DNA of 64,000 nucleotides from Pacificibacter marinus (GTDB taxonomy: Bacteria > Pseudomonadota > Alphaproteobacteria > Rhodobacterales > Rhodobacteraceae): positions 62,001-126,000 of the forward strand of contig NZ_JAHKPU010000049.1 in assembly GCF_018860505.1 (NCBI RefSeq), in the 5' to 3' direction. Shown in pieces: positions 46,969-57,300 of the stretch (its first letter is position 1; each line of letters opens with the position of its first letter). Position numbers and translations under genes: made by a program. The notes below the pieces were generated by a model. It had not been told where the DNA came from. It saw only the letters and a list, made by a program, of their open reading frames with translations, and ran no database searches.

Positions 46969-48201
46969 ATGATTTATCCGATTTTGATGGAATGGTTGGA
47001 ATTCGCGGTGCGTTGGCTGCATGTCGTCACGGCGATCGCATGGATCGGATCATCGTTTTACTTTATCGCTTTGGACTTGGGTCTGCGCCCCTCAATAGAC
47101 CGTGGCAAAGGCGTTCATGGTGAGGAATGGCAAGTTCACGGTGGCGGGTTTTACTTTATTCAAAAGTACTTGGTTGCCCCTGAACGGATGCCCGAGGATC
47201 TGATTTGGTTCAAATGGGAAAGCTATGCCACATGGCTGTCGGGCGCTGCTTTGATGGTCCTTGTTTATTACCTTGGGGCCGAATTGTATTTGGTTGACCC
47301 CAATGTGTTAGAGATGCCGATTTGGGCTGGTATCGCGATTTCCATCGGGTCTTTGCTGTTCGGTTGGATCGCTTACGATCTTATCTGTAAAAGTAAATTT
47401 GGCGACGATAACACACGGTTGATGATCTTATTGTATGTGATCCTTGTGGTCATGGCATGGGGCTATACGCAGGTGTTCTCAGGGCGTGCCGCGCTTTTGC
47501 ATTTGGGCGCATTTACCGCGACGATCATGACTGCGAACGTATTTATGATCATCATGCCAAACCAGCGTATCGTGGTGAAGGACCTGAAAGAAGGTCGCAC
47601 GCCGGATGCGAAATATGGAAAAATTGCCAAGCAACGCTCAACGCATAACAACTATCTGACCTTGCCTGTGCTTTTCATGATGTTGTCCAATCACTACCCC
47701 TTGGCCTTTGCGTCCCAGTACAATTGGCTGATCGCGGCACTGGTGTTTTTGATGGGCGTGACCATTCGGCACTTTTTCAACACCATGCACAAACGCGAAG
47801 GCATGTTGTGGTGGACTTGGGGTTTAACGGCGGCGCTGTTTGCGGCGGTGATTTGGCTGTCAACAATTGGGATTTATAGCCAAGACAGCGGCGATGATGA
47901 TCTGTCTCAACTAGGCCCCGTGGCGCAGCGCTTTGCCAGCGCAGACGGGTTTGAGGATGTGCATGAACTGGTGCTGGGCAACTGCTCCATGTGCCATGCG
48001 GTTGAACCTGCATGGGATGGCATGGCGTCGCCCCCGAAAGGTGTCGTGTTGGAAACGGCGCAGCAAGTGGCCACCCATGCACGCGAGATCTGGCTTCAGG
48101 CTGGGGCAACTCACGCGATGCCCCCTGCGAACCTCACCTATATGGAAGACGAGAGCCGCGCGATGATCCGCAAATGGTATGAGGCGGGTTTGAAGGGGTG
48201 A
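46969..48201 (+). CDS. puuD: Membrane urate oxidase/hydroxylase PuuD with cytochrome c domain
   Basis: A 410-residue membrane protein with about eight spans and a C-terminal cytochrome c domain, haem motif CSMCH at Cys339, Cys342 and His343 with a downstream Met in AMPP. PuuD oxidises urate to 5-hydroxyisourate and passes electrons to the respiratory chain rather than making H2O2. GGGAG precedes the ATG. Only a haem-c-linked urate oxidase is present in the window. Confidence 0.95.
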   Translation: MIYPILMEWLEFAVRWLHVVTAIAWIGSSFYFIALDLGLRPSIDRGKGVHGEEWQVHGGGFYFIQKYLVAPERMPEDLIWFKWESYATWLSGAALMVLVYYLGAELYLVDPNVLEMPIWAGIAISIGSLLFGWIAYDLICKSKFGDDNTRLMILLYVILVVMAWGYTQVFSGRAALLHLGAFTATIMTANVFMIIMPNQRIVVKDLKEGRTPDAKYGKIAKQRSTHNNYLTLPVLFMMLSNHYPLAFASQYNWLIAALVFLMGVTIRHFFNTMHKREGMLWWTWGLTAALFAAVIWLSTIGIYSQDSGDDDLSQLGPVAQRFASADGFEDVHELVLGNCSMCHAVEPAWDGMASPPKGVVLETAQQVATHAREIWLQAGATHAMPPANLTYMEDESRAMIRKWYEAGLKG

Positions 48202-48307
48202 CACGCTTTGTGGGGCGGCGCTTGCCTGCACTAAGGTGGCGCTTTGAGAAACTTGCTCGACGTGCGGTTGACGTATAAGCTCGTAGCCTTTTGAAGGAGG
48301 AAAAATA

Positions 48308-48622
48308 ATGATCGAATTTGACGAAAGTATCGTGACAAGCGAATTCACCCCGCTGAGTGAAAGCGAAGTAGAAAATTTGAGGACTGAGCTAGAGTTTGCC
48401 AAGCAAGGTCTCTTCTCTATGGGGGAGAGGATGTCTGAATTGAAGAACCTCGGCTATAGAATAGCGTTTAACAGTAACTTCCCTCAGTATTTGAGAGCTG
48501 CGCCTGTACGTAGTGGCGGTGGAGCAATCATAGCAGCAGGTATGGACCACTTTATTTTTCAACTGCCAGGTCAACCTAGAATGGCGGTGCCATATGGGAT
48601 AATCTTGCTGCAGCTACCTTAA
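48308..48622 (+). CDS. Orphan 104-residue protein
   Basis: No family recognised. The start is supported by a strong Shine-Dalgarno (GAAGGAGG 7-8 bases before ATG). Residues 18-45 are helical and charged; the C-terminus is Gly/hydrophobic. Codon use differs from neighbours: AGA and AGG arginine, ATA isoleucine and CTA leucine are frequent, and the DNA is AT-rich. This suggests recent acquisition. It stands between the urate and galactonate operons. No signal peptide or membrane span. Confidence 0.6.
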   Translation: MIEFDESIVTSEFTPLSESEVENLRTELEFAKQGLFSMGERMSELKNLGYRIAFNSNFPQYLRAAPVRSGGGAIIAAGMDHFIFQLPGQPRMAVPYGIILLQLP

Positions 48623-48674
48623 TCGAGGGGCTAATAAATTACTTTATTTATGGTAAATGAACCATTGAACCAGC

Positions 48675-49679
48675 CTAAGATTGACATAGGTTTAGGCGCG
48701 TAAACGTCCAGCTTGTCACCTGCTGATAGGTCTCACCTGCACGCAGCACACAAGACGAGAACCCGTCTTGATTGGGCGCGTCTGGCCAGCGTTGGGCCTC
48801 TAACGCGACGCCGCAATGTGGCACATAGGGTGTACCGTTATGGCCTTTAAAATCACCAGATGAAATGGGCCATGCGTCAAAGACTTGCAGGCCGACCTCT
48901 GTGGTCTGCATCGCCATGGTTACGCCGTTTTGGCCGGTCAATGTGCAGGCGGGTTTGAGAACGCCTTCATCGCCATTTAGACAGAAATTATGATCAAGTC
49001 GTTGTCTGTTTTTCGGGTCCATCACGGTGGCTGTGCGCAGGTCAAATCCTGTACCGTCAACGTTTGCAATACCCGTGGGAATGCAGGCGGCATCAACGGG
49101 CACATAGCTGTCGGCGGGCACGGTCAGTATATGGCCGTCAATGGTCGTGGATCCATCCAAATTCCAATAAGAATGATTGGCGATATTGATCAGCGTGTCG
49201 GCATCTGTGATGGCCGAAATCTCAAGCGTCAGCTGGGCGGCCTCGGAAATTGTAAAGCGGGCGGTTATCACCCTATGGCCCGGGTAACCGTCTTTGCCGT
49301 CCGCTAAAGCAAGCTTAAGCGTCACGCTGTCGGCGGTTTGTGCCAAGACTGCCCAAACCTCTTGATGGATACCATGGGGGCCACCGTGCAAAGATGTCGT
49401 GCCTTCATTGGCCACCAGTTGCAGCATTTGTCCGTTGAGCGGGGCACAGGCATTACTGATACGGTTGGCAAGTGGGCCAACCAATGCGCCAAAGTATGAC
49501 AGATCAGTCTCGTAAGCTTGCAAGCTGTCGCTGCCCAAGGTGAGGCTATGCGGCACACCTTGCAGGTGGAGGCTGTGAAGCGTAGCGCCGAATGTCAAAA
49601 TGGTTGCTGTCAGCTCGCCTTTGGCAATCGTGATGGCTTCAACCGCTTGGCCGTTTCGCGTGATGCCAAAGGCGGTCAT
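48675..49679 (-). CDS. galM: Aldose 1-epimerase
   Basis: A 334-residue mutarotase interconverting alpha and beta anomers of galactose or other aldoses. Catalytic blocks include NRISNACAPLNG, GTTSLHGGPHG, and NHSYWNLDG; the C-terminal catalytic Glu lies in GVALEAQRWPDA. Last of three genes with dgoK and the lactonase; its ATG overlaps the lactonase stop by one base. Confidence 0.92.
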   Translation of the reverse strand: MTAFGITRNGQAVEAITIAKGELTATILTFGATLHSLHLQGVPHSLTLGSDSLQAYETDLSYFGALVGPLANRISNACAPLNGQMLQLVANEGTTSLHGGPHGIHQEVWAVLAQTADSVTLKLALADGKDGYPGHRVITARFTISEAAQLTLEISAITDADTLINIANHSYWNLDGSTTIDGHILTVPADSYVPVDAACIPTGIANVDGTGFDLRTATVMDPKNRQRLDHNFCLNGDEGVLKPACTLTGQNGVTMAMQTTEVGLQVFDAWPISSGDFKGHNGTPYVPHCGVALEAQRWPDAPNQDGFSSCVLRAGETYQQVTSWTFTRLNLCQS

Positions 49680-50530
49680 TACAAGATCACCTGATGTTCG
49701 GTTTGGCCTTTGGCAACATTTTCAACGCAGAACACATGCCCGTGCAGATCGCTTTTCTCAAGATCCGCGTCAGAGAGATCTTGCTGCGCCGAAGTGACGA
49801 ATAGGGTGGTGCCATCAGCGCCGCCAAAGGCAGGGCAAGAGCTTTGCGCACCGCCCACCTCGACATAACGTTGAAGTGTGCCATCAGGGGCGTAACAGGC
49901 AACGCGGTAGTTTCCCCATTGCGCGTTCCACAGGTTGCCATCCACATCAACCACAGACCCGTCTGGGTGGTTGGCGTCTTTGACAAATAGGTCCGCTTTG
50001 CCTACTGGCCAGCCGTCATCATCCAAGTTGAGGCGCATGATTTTATCGGTTGCTGTGTCGGCGTAATAGGCGTGCTGCCCATCAGGGGAAAAGCAAATGG
50101 AATTGGGGATGGTAAGATTGCTGACAACCTTGCGCAAAGCGCCGTCAAAATACCGATAAATCGCGCCAGCTTTGGCTTCGGCATTTTTGCCTATGGTGCC
50201 AATCCAGAACCCGCCAAAGGGGTCTGCGCGCCCATCGTTTGAACGGGTGGCGGGATTGTCTGCTTCCAAAGCGCAAATGAACTCGGTGTCGCCAGTTTCA
50301 ATGTCAAAGGCCTGCAAGCACGTCTCGGACGCCATAAGCAACGTGTTGTGATCGACCCAACCTGCGGCGGAAACATGTTCGTCGAACTGCCATGTGACCT
50401 GTGCGCCTTCCGATATCGTGTGCAAGCACATGTCGATGATGTCGAACCAGAACAATTGGTTGCGGGCTGGGTGCCAAATCGGTCCTTCGCCAAGCGCCGA
50501 TTTCGTGTCGCTGTAAACGGTATAGCTCAT
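49679..50530 (-). CDS. SMP-30/gluconolactonase-family sugar lactonase
   Basis: A 283-residue beta-propeller hydrolase. The metal-binding sites are visible: Glu in ALGEGPIW, Asn in RSNDGRADPFGGFWIG, and NSICFSPDG and GSVVDVDGNLWNAQWG. Next to dgoK and galM it most probably opens galactono- or arabinonolactone. Lies 3 bases after dgoK. Confidence 0.9.
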   Translation of the reverse strand: MSYTVYSDTKSALGEGPIWHPARNQLFWFDIIDMCLHTISEGAQVTWQFDEHVSAAGWVDHNTLLMASETCLQAFDIETGDTEFICALEADNPATRSNDGRADPFGGFWIGTIGKNAEAKAGAIYRYFDGALRKVVSNLTIPNSICFSPDGQHAYYADTATDKIMRLNLDDDGWPVGKADLFVKDANHPDGSVVDVDGNLWNAQWGNYRVACYAPDGTLQRYVEVGGAQSSCPAFGGADGTTLFVTSAQQDLSDADLEKSDLHGHVFCVENVAKGQTEHQVIL

Positions 50531-50533
50531 AGA

Positions 50534-51433
50534 TTACTCCAAAATGCTGGCGCGGGCGGACTTGAGCCCTGCGAGTGTCATGTCCGTTGAATCGGTGCGC
50601 TGGGCGATGATACCTTGGGATTTCAGCGCGGTCGCGTAAAGATCAGTCAGACCATCAGCGCCAATCAAGGCCACCATTTGCCCCAGCCAATAGGGTTTGG
50701 CCGCGGCAAGTTCTGCGCCAATCAATAGGCCAGACAGTCGTGCTTTGCCTGCGCCGCCCTTCAGCCCATGTAACAGGTCTTCGGCGCGTAGGGAAAACAG
50801 TTTGGCGCAAATGCGTTCAGGTCGGGAAAGACTGTCTGATAACGCGTCATCAAAAGCTGCGTCATCCCAAATGCCGTCGCGCAGGCTGTGTTTCAACACG
50901 CTGTGTTGAGATAAAAACGCAAAGAGTTCGCCGGTCATAAAGCTTTGGAAGGACACCACTTCACCCGCGCTGACATGCGCCCATTTTGTGTGGGTGCCAG
51001 GCAGGCAGATGATGCCATCAAATTTCGGAAATTCGGCTTGAAAGCCTGCGATCTGGGTTTCCTCGCCACGCATCACATCCGCAGGGGTGTTTTGCGACAG
51101 ACCAGAGACAATATGCACGTTAATCCGTGGATCTGCCGTTGGGGCCTTGGTCAGGCTCGCGCTGATCGGCAAGCACGGAACGCTGGCGTAAGGGGCTTCA
51201 ACCCAACCTTGGCGCGCGCCAACCATGCCGCAGGCGATGATTTGAACAGGCAAGCGCACGTTTTCCAGCCATGGCGTGATGAGCTCAAGCAGCGTGCTTT
51301 CAAACGCAGCAGGTGTCACTGTTCCCATGCCTTTGGCGCTCTGTGCTTTGGCCAAGACTGTATCATCCGCCCCCATTGCCCAAGCGCGCAAAGATGAGGT
51401 TCCCCAGTCAACGGCAATCCAGTCGGTGTTCAC
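50534..51433 (-). CDS. dgoK: 2-Dehydro-3-deoxygalactonokinase
   Basis: A 299-residue ASKHA-fold sugar kinase that phosphorylates 2-keto-3-deoxygalactonate. The N-terminal phosphate loop VDWGTSSLRAW and the CLPGTHTKW block are typical. The start is GTG 51433: AAGGGAG lies 8 bases upstream, so the in-frame TTG at 51457 is not needed. The aldolase DgoA and galactose dehydrogenase are not in the window. Confidence 0.9.
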   Translation of the reverse strand: MNTDWIAVDWGTSSLRAWAMGADDTVLAKAQSAKGMGTVTPAAFESTLLELITPWLENVRLPVQIIACGMVGARQGWVEAPYASVPCLPISASLTKAPTADPRINVHIVSGLSQNTPADVMRGEETQIAGFQAEFPKFDGIICLPGTHTKWAHVSAGEVVSFQSFMTGELFAFLSQHSVLKHSLRDGIWDDAAFDDALSDSLSRPERICAKLFSLRAEDLLHGLKGGAGKARLSGLLIGAELAAAKPYWLGQMVALIGADGLTDLYATALKSQGIIAQRTDSTDMTLAGLKSARASILE

Positions 51434-51475
51434 CTGTACATCTCCCTTGGTAATCAAAAGTCTTACTTTTTGGAC

Positions 51476-51493
51476 GTTAGCGTTATCGCCAAC
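51476..51493. promoter_or_regulatory. Dyad upstream of dgoK operon (candidate operator)
   Basis: GTTAGCG and CGCCAAC face each other across TTAT with one mismatch. Resembles LacI/GntR-type operators with half-site GTTAGCG. It lies 43-60 bases from the dgoK start on the - strand. Inferred from symmetry. Confidence 0.4.
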
Positions 51494-51622
51494 AGTCTGT
51501 CGGTATGCAATGGCAAGTTTAAAGGAGGGCGGCTCACTTGCAGTCTATCATCTCCCAAAGGTTGCTGTTGGCAACATAAGCTTGGCCGCCTTTGTCGCAT
51601 TGTATGGTCATCAAGCAAATTT

Positions 51623-51642
51623 CATATAGAGATACATATAGA
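51623..51642. repeat. Direct CATATAGA repeats upstream of copA
   Basis: CATATAGA is repeated with a 12-base period (51623-51630 and 51635-51642), about 50 bases before the copA ATG. Possible regulator site; no CueR-type element (ACCTTCC-N7-GGAAGGT-like) is seen. Confidence 0.4.
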
Positions 51643-51690
51643 TATAACTGTGAGGCCTGCGCAGGTTTCCGATCAGACGAGGAGATATAC

Positions 51691-54138
51691 ATGCAAAATG
51701 TGCGTTTGTCTGTCGAGGGCATGAGTTGTGCGTCCTGTGTTGGGCGGGTCGAGCGCGCATTGTTGGCGCATGAAGGTGTTCAGGCGGCGCAGGTCAATCT
51801 GGCGACGCAAGCTGCCGAAATTCAATTTGAGGCCCCTGCGACCATCTTGGACCTGTCTGATGTGTTGACGCGCACGGGGTATCCTGCGCGGATCGAGACG
51901 CTTGTTTTTAATGTCAGTGACATGAGCTGCGCGTCCTGCGTCGGACGTGTCGAGCGGGCGCTTATGGCCTTGCCGGGTGTCATTCGCGCTTCAGTGAATT
52001 TGGCGTCCGAGACGGTTCAGGTTGTTGTCATCGCAGGTTTGTATGGGATGCAAGAGTTGACCGATGCCATCAAAACATCTGGATACACTGCCGTCGTAGC
52101 AAAAGGTGATGCCCGGGAGGCCCGCAAGGCCGATGAAGCGCGGCACTTGAAATTACAACTGATTTTGGCGCTGGCCTTGACCGTGCCCGTGTTTTTGATC
52201 GAGATGGGCGGGCATTTGATCCCCGCATTTCACCATTGGTTTGCCATGCTTGTGCCTGTGCAAATCTGGCGGTTTGTTCAGTTTGCATTGACCTTGGCTG
52301 TGTTGATCGGCCCTGCGCGGGTGTTCTTTGTCAAAGGTATTCCAGCACTGTTGCGCGGTGGGCCTGAGATGAACACCCTTGTGGCAATGGGGGCTGGCGC
52401 GGCTTTTGTGTATTCAAGTGTCGTAACCTTTGCGCCTGCTTTGCTGCCAGCTTCGGCGCGATTTGTCTATTTCGAAGCGGCCTGTGTGATCGCAACGCTC
52501 ATTCTATTGGGGCGATATTTTGAAGCGCGCGCCAAAGGGCGCACAGGCGAGGCCATCCGGCATTTGGTAGGTTTGGGCGCAAAATCTGCACGGGTCGAAC
52601 AGGGCGGGCATCTGGTTGAGCTGCCCGTTGAGGCTTTAAGTCTTGATGACATTATTCATGCACGCCCCGGTGAAAAAATTGCTGTTGATGGCATTGTCGT
52701 GAGCGGCGAAAGCTATGTGGATGAAAGCATGATGACGGGCGAACCTGTGCCTGTGGTTAAATCGAGCGGTGCGGTGGTGCGTGCGGGCACGGTGAACGGC
52801 GCAGGCGCATTGGTTTACCGTGCCACGGGCGTCGGGGTCAATACGCAATTGGCGCAGATCATTCGCATGGTTGAGGCTGCACAGGGCGCAAAGTTGCCGA
52901 TTCAGTCGCTCGTGGATAAAATCACGCGGGTCTTTGCGCCTGTCGTTATGGCGTTGGCCTTTGTGACTGTATGTGCCTGGCTCATTTGGGGGCCTGAACC
53001 GGTGCTGCAATATGCGTTGGTGGCGGGCGTTTGCGTTTTAATTATCGCCTGTCCTTGCGCTATGGGGTTGGCGACCCCGACGTCCATTATGGTGGGCACG
53101 GGGCGCGCGGCAGAACTTGGCGTGCTGTTTCGCAAAGGTGATGCGTTGCAGGCCTTGGGGGATGCCGCAGTCGTAGCCTTTGATAAAACGGGTACGCTGA
53201 CGGTGGGACGCCCTGAGGTCAGCGATGTTGTGATGCTCGGTAAGGGGGGCTCCAACGGGGATGAGGTTGCTCTTTTGTCTTTGGTCGCTGCCATCGAGGC
53301 ACAGTCCGAACACCCGCTTGCACGCGCGATTGAGCGGGCTGCTGATGCGCGTGGTGGTTTGCGTCCAGAGGTAAAAGAGGTGACGTCTTTGACGGGATTA
53401 GGTTTGAAGGCAACCTCAGGTGGTCGTTCCGTTCTAATCGGCAATATCGCCTTGATGGAGAAAAACAGTGTTGAGACGTCAGCGTTTCAAGAGGCGCTAG
53501 AGGCGCTGGGCGCGCGCGGTGTGACGCCGGTTTTGGTGGCTATCGGCGGCGTGCCTGCGATGGTCTTGGGGATTTCAGATCAACTGCGCCCCGCGTCGAA
53601 GTCAACGGTGCAGGCTTTGCAGCGTCGCGGCATTAAAGTGGCGATGATTTCCGGCGATACGCAGGCTGCTGCGGAGGCTGTTGGGCAAATCTTAGGTGTT
53701 GATACTGTACTGGCGGGGGTTTTGCCTGCGGGCAAAGCTGAGGCGCTTGTGACCTTACGTGGCACTTATGGTCCAGTGGCTTTTGTCGGGGACGGGATCA
53801 ATGATGCGCCCGCACTGGCTGAGGCCGATGTGGGGCTTGCCGTTGGAACAGGCACCGATGTGGCGATTGAAAGCGCCGATGTGGTTTTGGTCGCTGGCGA
53901 TCCGCAAGCTGTATTGACGGCGCTTAAGTTGAGCGACGCTGTGATGCGCAACATCAAGCAAAACCTCTTTTGGGCTTTTTCCTACAACGTCATTCTTATT
54001 CCTGTGGCTGCTGGAGTGCTTTATCCTGGTTTTGGTCTATTATTGTCGCCGATGCTTGGCGCAGGGGCTATGGCGCTGAGTTCAATTTTTGTGCTTGCCA
54101 ATGCCTTGCGGCTGCGGCGCGTGAGTGGCGTGGTTTGA
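51691..54138 (+). CDS. copA: Copper-exporting P1B-type ATPase
   Basis: An 815-residue inner-membrane copper(I) exporter. Two N-terminal heavy-metal-associated domains carry CASC at 13-16 and 80-83. Membrane metal site CPC is at 454-456, phosphorylated Asp498 in DKTGTLT, then [16 protein letters not shown] precedes ATG 51691; the frame runs 33 codons further but has no signal. No CueR, CopZ or multicopper oxidase gene is adjacent. Confidence 0.95.
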   Translation: MQNVRLSVEGMSCASCVGRVERALLAHEGVQAAQVNLATQAAEIQFEAPATILDLSDVLTRTGYPARIETLVFNVSDMSCASCVGRVERALMALPGVIRASVNLASETVQVVVIAGLYGMQELTDAIKTSGYTAVVAKGDAREARKADEARHLKLQLILALALTVPVFLIEMGGHLIPAFHHWFAMLVPVQIWRFVQFALTLAVLIGPARVFFVKGIPALLRGGPEMNTLVAMGAGAAFVYSSVVTFAPALLPASARFVYFEAACVIATLILLGRYFEARAKGRTGEAIRHLVGLGAKSARVEQGGHLVELPVEALSLDDIIHARPGEKIAVDGIVVSGESYVDESMMTGEPVPVVKSSGAVVRAGTVNGAGALVYRATGVGVNTQLAQIIRMVEAAQGAKLPIQSLVDKITRVFAPVVMALAFVTVCAWLIWGPEPVLQYALVAGVCVLIIACPCAMGLATPTSIMVGTGRAAELGVLFRKGDALQALGDAAVVAFDKTGTLTVGRPEVSDVVMLGKGGSNGDEVALLSLVAAIEAQSEHPLARAIERAADARGGLRPEVKEVTSLTGLGLKATSGGRSVLIGNIALMEKNSVETSAFQEALEALGARGVTPVLVAIGGVPAMVLGISDQLRPASKSTVQALQRRGIKVAMISGDTQAAAEAVGQILGVDTVLAGVLPAGKAEALVTLRGTYGPVAFVGDGINDAPALAEADVGLAVGTGTDVAIESADVVLVAGDPQAVLTALKLSDAVMRNIKQNLFWAFSYNVILIPVAAGVLYPGFGLLLSPMLGAGAMALSSIFVLANALRLRRVSGVV

Positions 54139-54263
54139 GCATGCCTGAGAGAATTTCTCGGTTGCATCCAACGACCAATATCTCGCAGTGATAACCATAT
54201 GTACCCATTTTCCCTGACATAAAGGGGGTATTTGGTAGTGAAATACGGCATTTTTGTGTTCAA

Positions 54264-54308
54264 GACTCATTTTGACTCTAGTCAGTGATTCGCCTTTCGT
54301 GTAGATTC
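54264..54308. promoter_or_regulatory. Cluster of four GANTC sites before the adhesin gene
   Basis: GACTC at 54264 and 54274, GATTC at 54287 and 54304. The second overlaps the palindrome TGACTCTAGTCA (54273-54284), and TTGACT near 54272 could be a -35. GANTC is the methylation target of CcrM in alphaproteobacteria and the recognition context of GcrA. Confidence 0.55.
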
Positions 54309-54381
54309 ACGGTGAGCAATTAACGAAAAAGATACGACGCAAAACAGTCGTGAGTTCCTTGGGGTAAAGTAAAGTAGTATT

Positions 54382-57300
54382 ATGTTGGGCATTCAATTTT
54401 TTCTCCGCGATTCAGCGGGCAATATCGAACAAGGCACTTTGTCCCTTTCTGGGGAGTCCGAGACCCTCTCTATGAGTGGTGTTCAGGACGTGTCTTTGAA
54501 TACATCTTCTGCGATGATTGCGAGCTATTCGCGCAGCGGTGGTGATTTGGTCTTGACGCTTGTTGGCGGCAAGACGGTTGTGCTTGATGGGTATTTCGAG
54601 GGCGGCGATAAGGATCTACTGCTTTCTGAACGCGGTATGATGACACATGTCGAGTTGGACCAAATGGGTCAAGGCGAGTTGATCGCGACGTATAGCGATG
54701 TCGACTTGACTGGCAAATGGAGCGAGTACGACCAACTGGCCTTTTTGGATCTGGACCGCGTTGAGCCTGTTGTGGCTCCGTTGGCGCCAGCGCTCTTGGG
54801 GCTTGGCGGCGCAGGTGCTGCGGCTGCAGCGGCAGGCGTTGTCGGCCTTGGCCTTTTGGCAGGCGATGGCGACGGCGATGGTGATGACGGCGAAGAGCCA
54901 GACACAACGCCACCTGTTGTGTCGATTACGGATGGCGTCGAAAGCACAGACGATATCGTCAATGGCGATGAATATGGTTCAGGCACTGTGACCATCGTGG
55001 GTACGGGCGAGCCTGGCAATACAATCGAAGTGACCATCGGCGACACGACTGTTGAGACAACCGTAGATGATGATGGCAATTGGACTGGCGACTTCGATAG
55101 CGCGGATCTGGACGAAGGCGAATACACCACAGATGTGACTGTTGTTGCGACGGACGATGCGGGCAACAGCACGACTGTGACTGACGTTCTTGTTGTCGAC
55201 ACTGAAGCCGAAGATCTTACATTTGATACCGTTGAGGGGGATGATGTCGTCAACATCGAAGAGGCCAGCGATGGCTTGACGATCTCTGGCACATCCGAGG
55301 CTGGCGCTACAGTGAGCGTCGATCTGGAAGGCCAAGTCGTTGAGACCACAGTGAACGCAGACGGCACTTGGAGCGTGGAGTTCGATGCGGATGCTTTGCC
55401 AGATGGCACTTACGACACAATCGTTCGGGCGACGGTCACAGACGCGGCGGGCAATGCGGCGACCTATATGCATGACGTGCATGTCGACCTTGAAGGCTCT
55501 CTGACCATCAGCACTGGCACGGTTGGCGGTGACGGCACAGTGAACGGTGTTGAAATTGCATCAGACGTATCGATCACGGGCACGGGCGAAGCGGGGTCCA
55601 CGGTTGTCGTAACGGTCGAGGGAGTATCGCGCACTGTGACTGTCGACGACAACGGCTCTTGGTCTGCGACATATGAGGCAGGCACGTTGCCTAGCGGCAC
55701 ATACGATGCGGCCGTGACGGCTGTGGCAACAGATGCCGCTGGAAACGTGGTGTCCTCTTCTGGCACATTCCACATCGATACCGAAGCTGGCGTTGCAATC
55801 GATGCAGGTCACTCTGGCGGTGACGAGGTCATCAATTTGAGTGAAAGTGGCGCACCGATGACCTTTACAGGTACGGCAGATGCTGGCTCGACCGTTGTTG
55901 TGACACTTGGTACATCGTCTTTGACAACTGTTGCGGGCGATGACGGCACTTGGTCGGTTACTTATCCTGCGGGTACATTGGCCGCTGGCGAATACGACAC
56001 AACTTTGACAGCTGTCGCAACTGACGAATACGGTAACACGGCGACCTCAGTGACGTCTGTAGGGGTCGATACGGTTGCGGGGACTGTTGCTTTGTCGACC
56101 AACCCAATCGAGGGCGATAATGTCATCAACGCTGTTGAAGCGTCTGATGGTGTTTGGGTGACAGGCACAGCCACACCTTACCACGAAGTCGAAGTGACTC
56201 TGGGGGGCGCAACGCAGACTGTGACATCGACATCTGCGGGAACCTTCTCTGTTTTGTTCGCGGCATCAGAAGTGGTCCCCGGCGAATATGACACAACAGC
56301 GACAGCGACGATTTCTGACGCGGCTGGCAACACGATGAGCGTCACAACAGGTGTTCAGGTTGATACCTTTGTTGATGGTTTCGCGGTCACATCGACCACG
56401 GGCGGCAGCGATATGGTTATGAACTCAGCCGAGACAGCGCAAGGTCTGACATTGTCAGGCACAGTCGAGCCGAATTCGACTGTCAGCGTGACCATTGGCG
56501 GTGCGAACTATTCAGTGGCCACGACTGCGGATGGGTCTTGGACGCTGGATGTCCCATCGGGCGCGCTTCCACGGGGTGAAGGGTCAACTGACGTCGAAGT
56601 CGTTGCGGTAGATCCGGCAGGCAATCGCGCCACGTTGAGCGAAACTGTGACCTACGACACTTTGGTCAACGAGCTATCTATGGACAGCGACGTTGGTGGC
56701 GATGGCATCTTTAACGGTACTGAAATGAGCACCTCTGGCGTGACGCTGACGGGGGCTGTTGAAGCCGGTTCCACAGTGTTCGTGACGGTTGAGGGTGTGT
56801 CTCAACAAGCTTCTGTTGACGAGCAGGGCAATTGGTCCGTGACCTACGCGCCGGGCACTTTGGCGACTGGCGATTACACAGCCTCTGTGACCATCGATGC
56901 GACAGATGCAGCAGGCAATACGGCCACTGAAACCACCAGCTTTGAAATCGACACCGTTGGCGATGCGCCGATGATCGAAGGGTTCTCTCGCTCTGTGAAT
57001 GGCGTTGACTCTGTGCGCGTGCAAGAAAGTGACGACAGTGTTTCGGTTTTTTCTATCAGCGAAACAGGGCAAACTGCGCAGGTTTCTGTTGATGCAGAAT
57101 ATGACCTCGGTTCGACCACTATGTTGGACTTTACAGGTGAAGTTCCCAATGGGTCGCAGATCGTTGTGTCCTCTTTGGATGACGCAGGGAATAGTTCTGA
57201 CACGCTCTTCGTGCTCGACACTGGATCTTCACGTCCTGAGGGCGTCTATTTTAGCGTTGATACCGATAATTCTGGATTGGGTGACTTTGATCTGGGCGCG

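Noticed and set aside
54907-56960. DNA-level tandem repeats in the adhesin as a CRISPR-like or recombination element
   Set aside because: The repetition is explained by protein Ig-like repeats; DNA copies are diverged and have no regular spacer structure.
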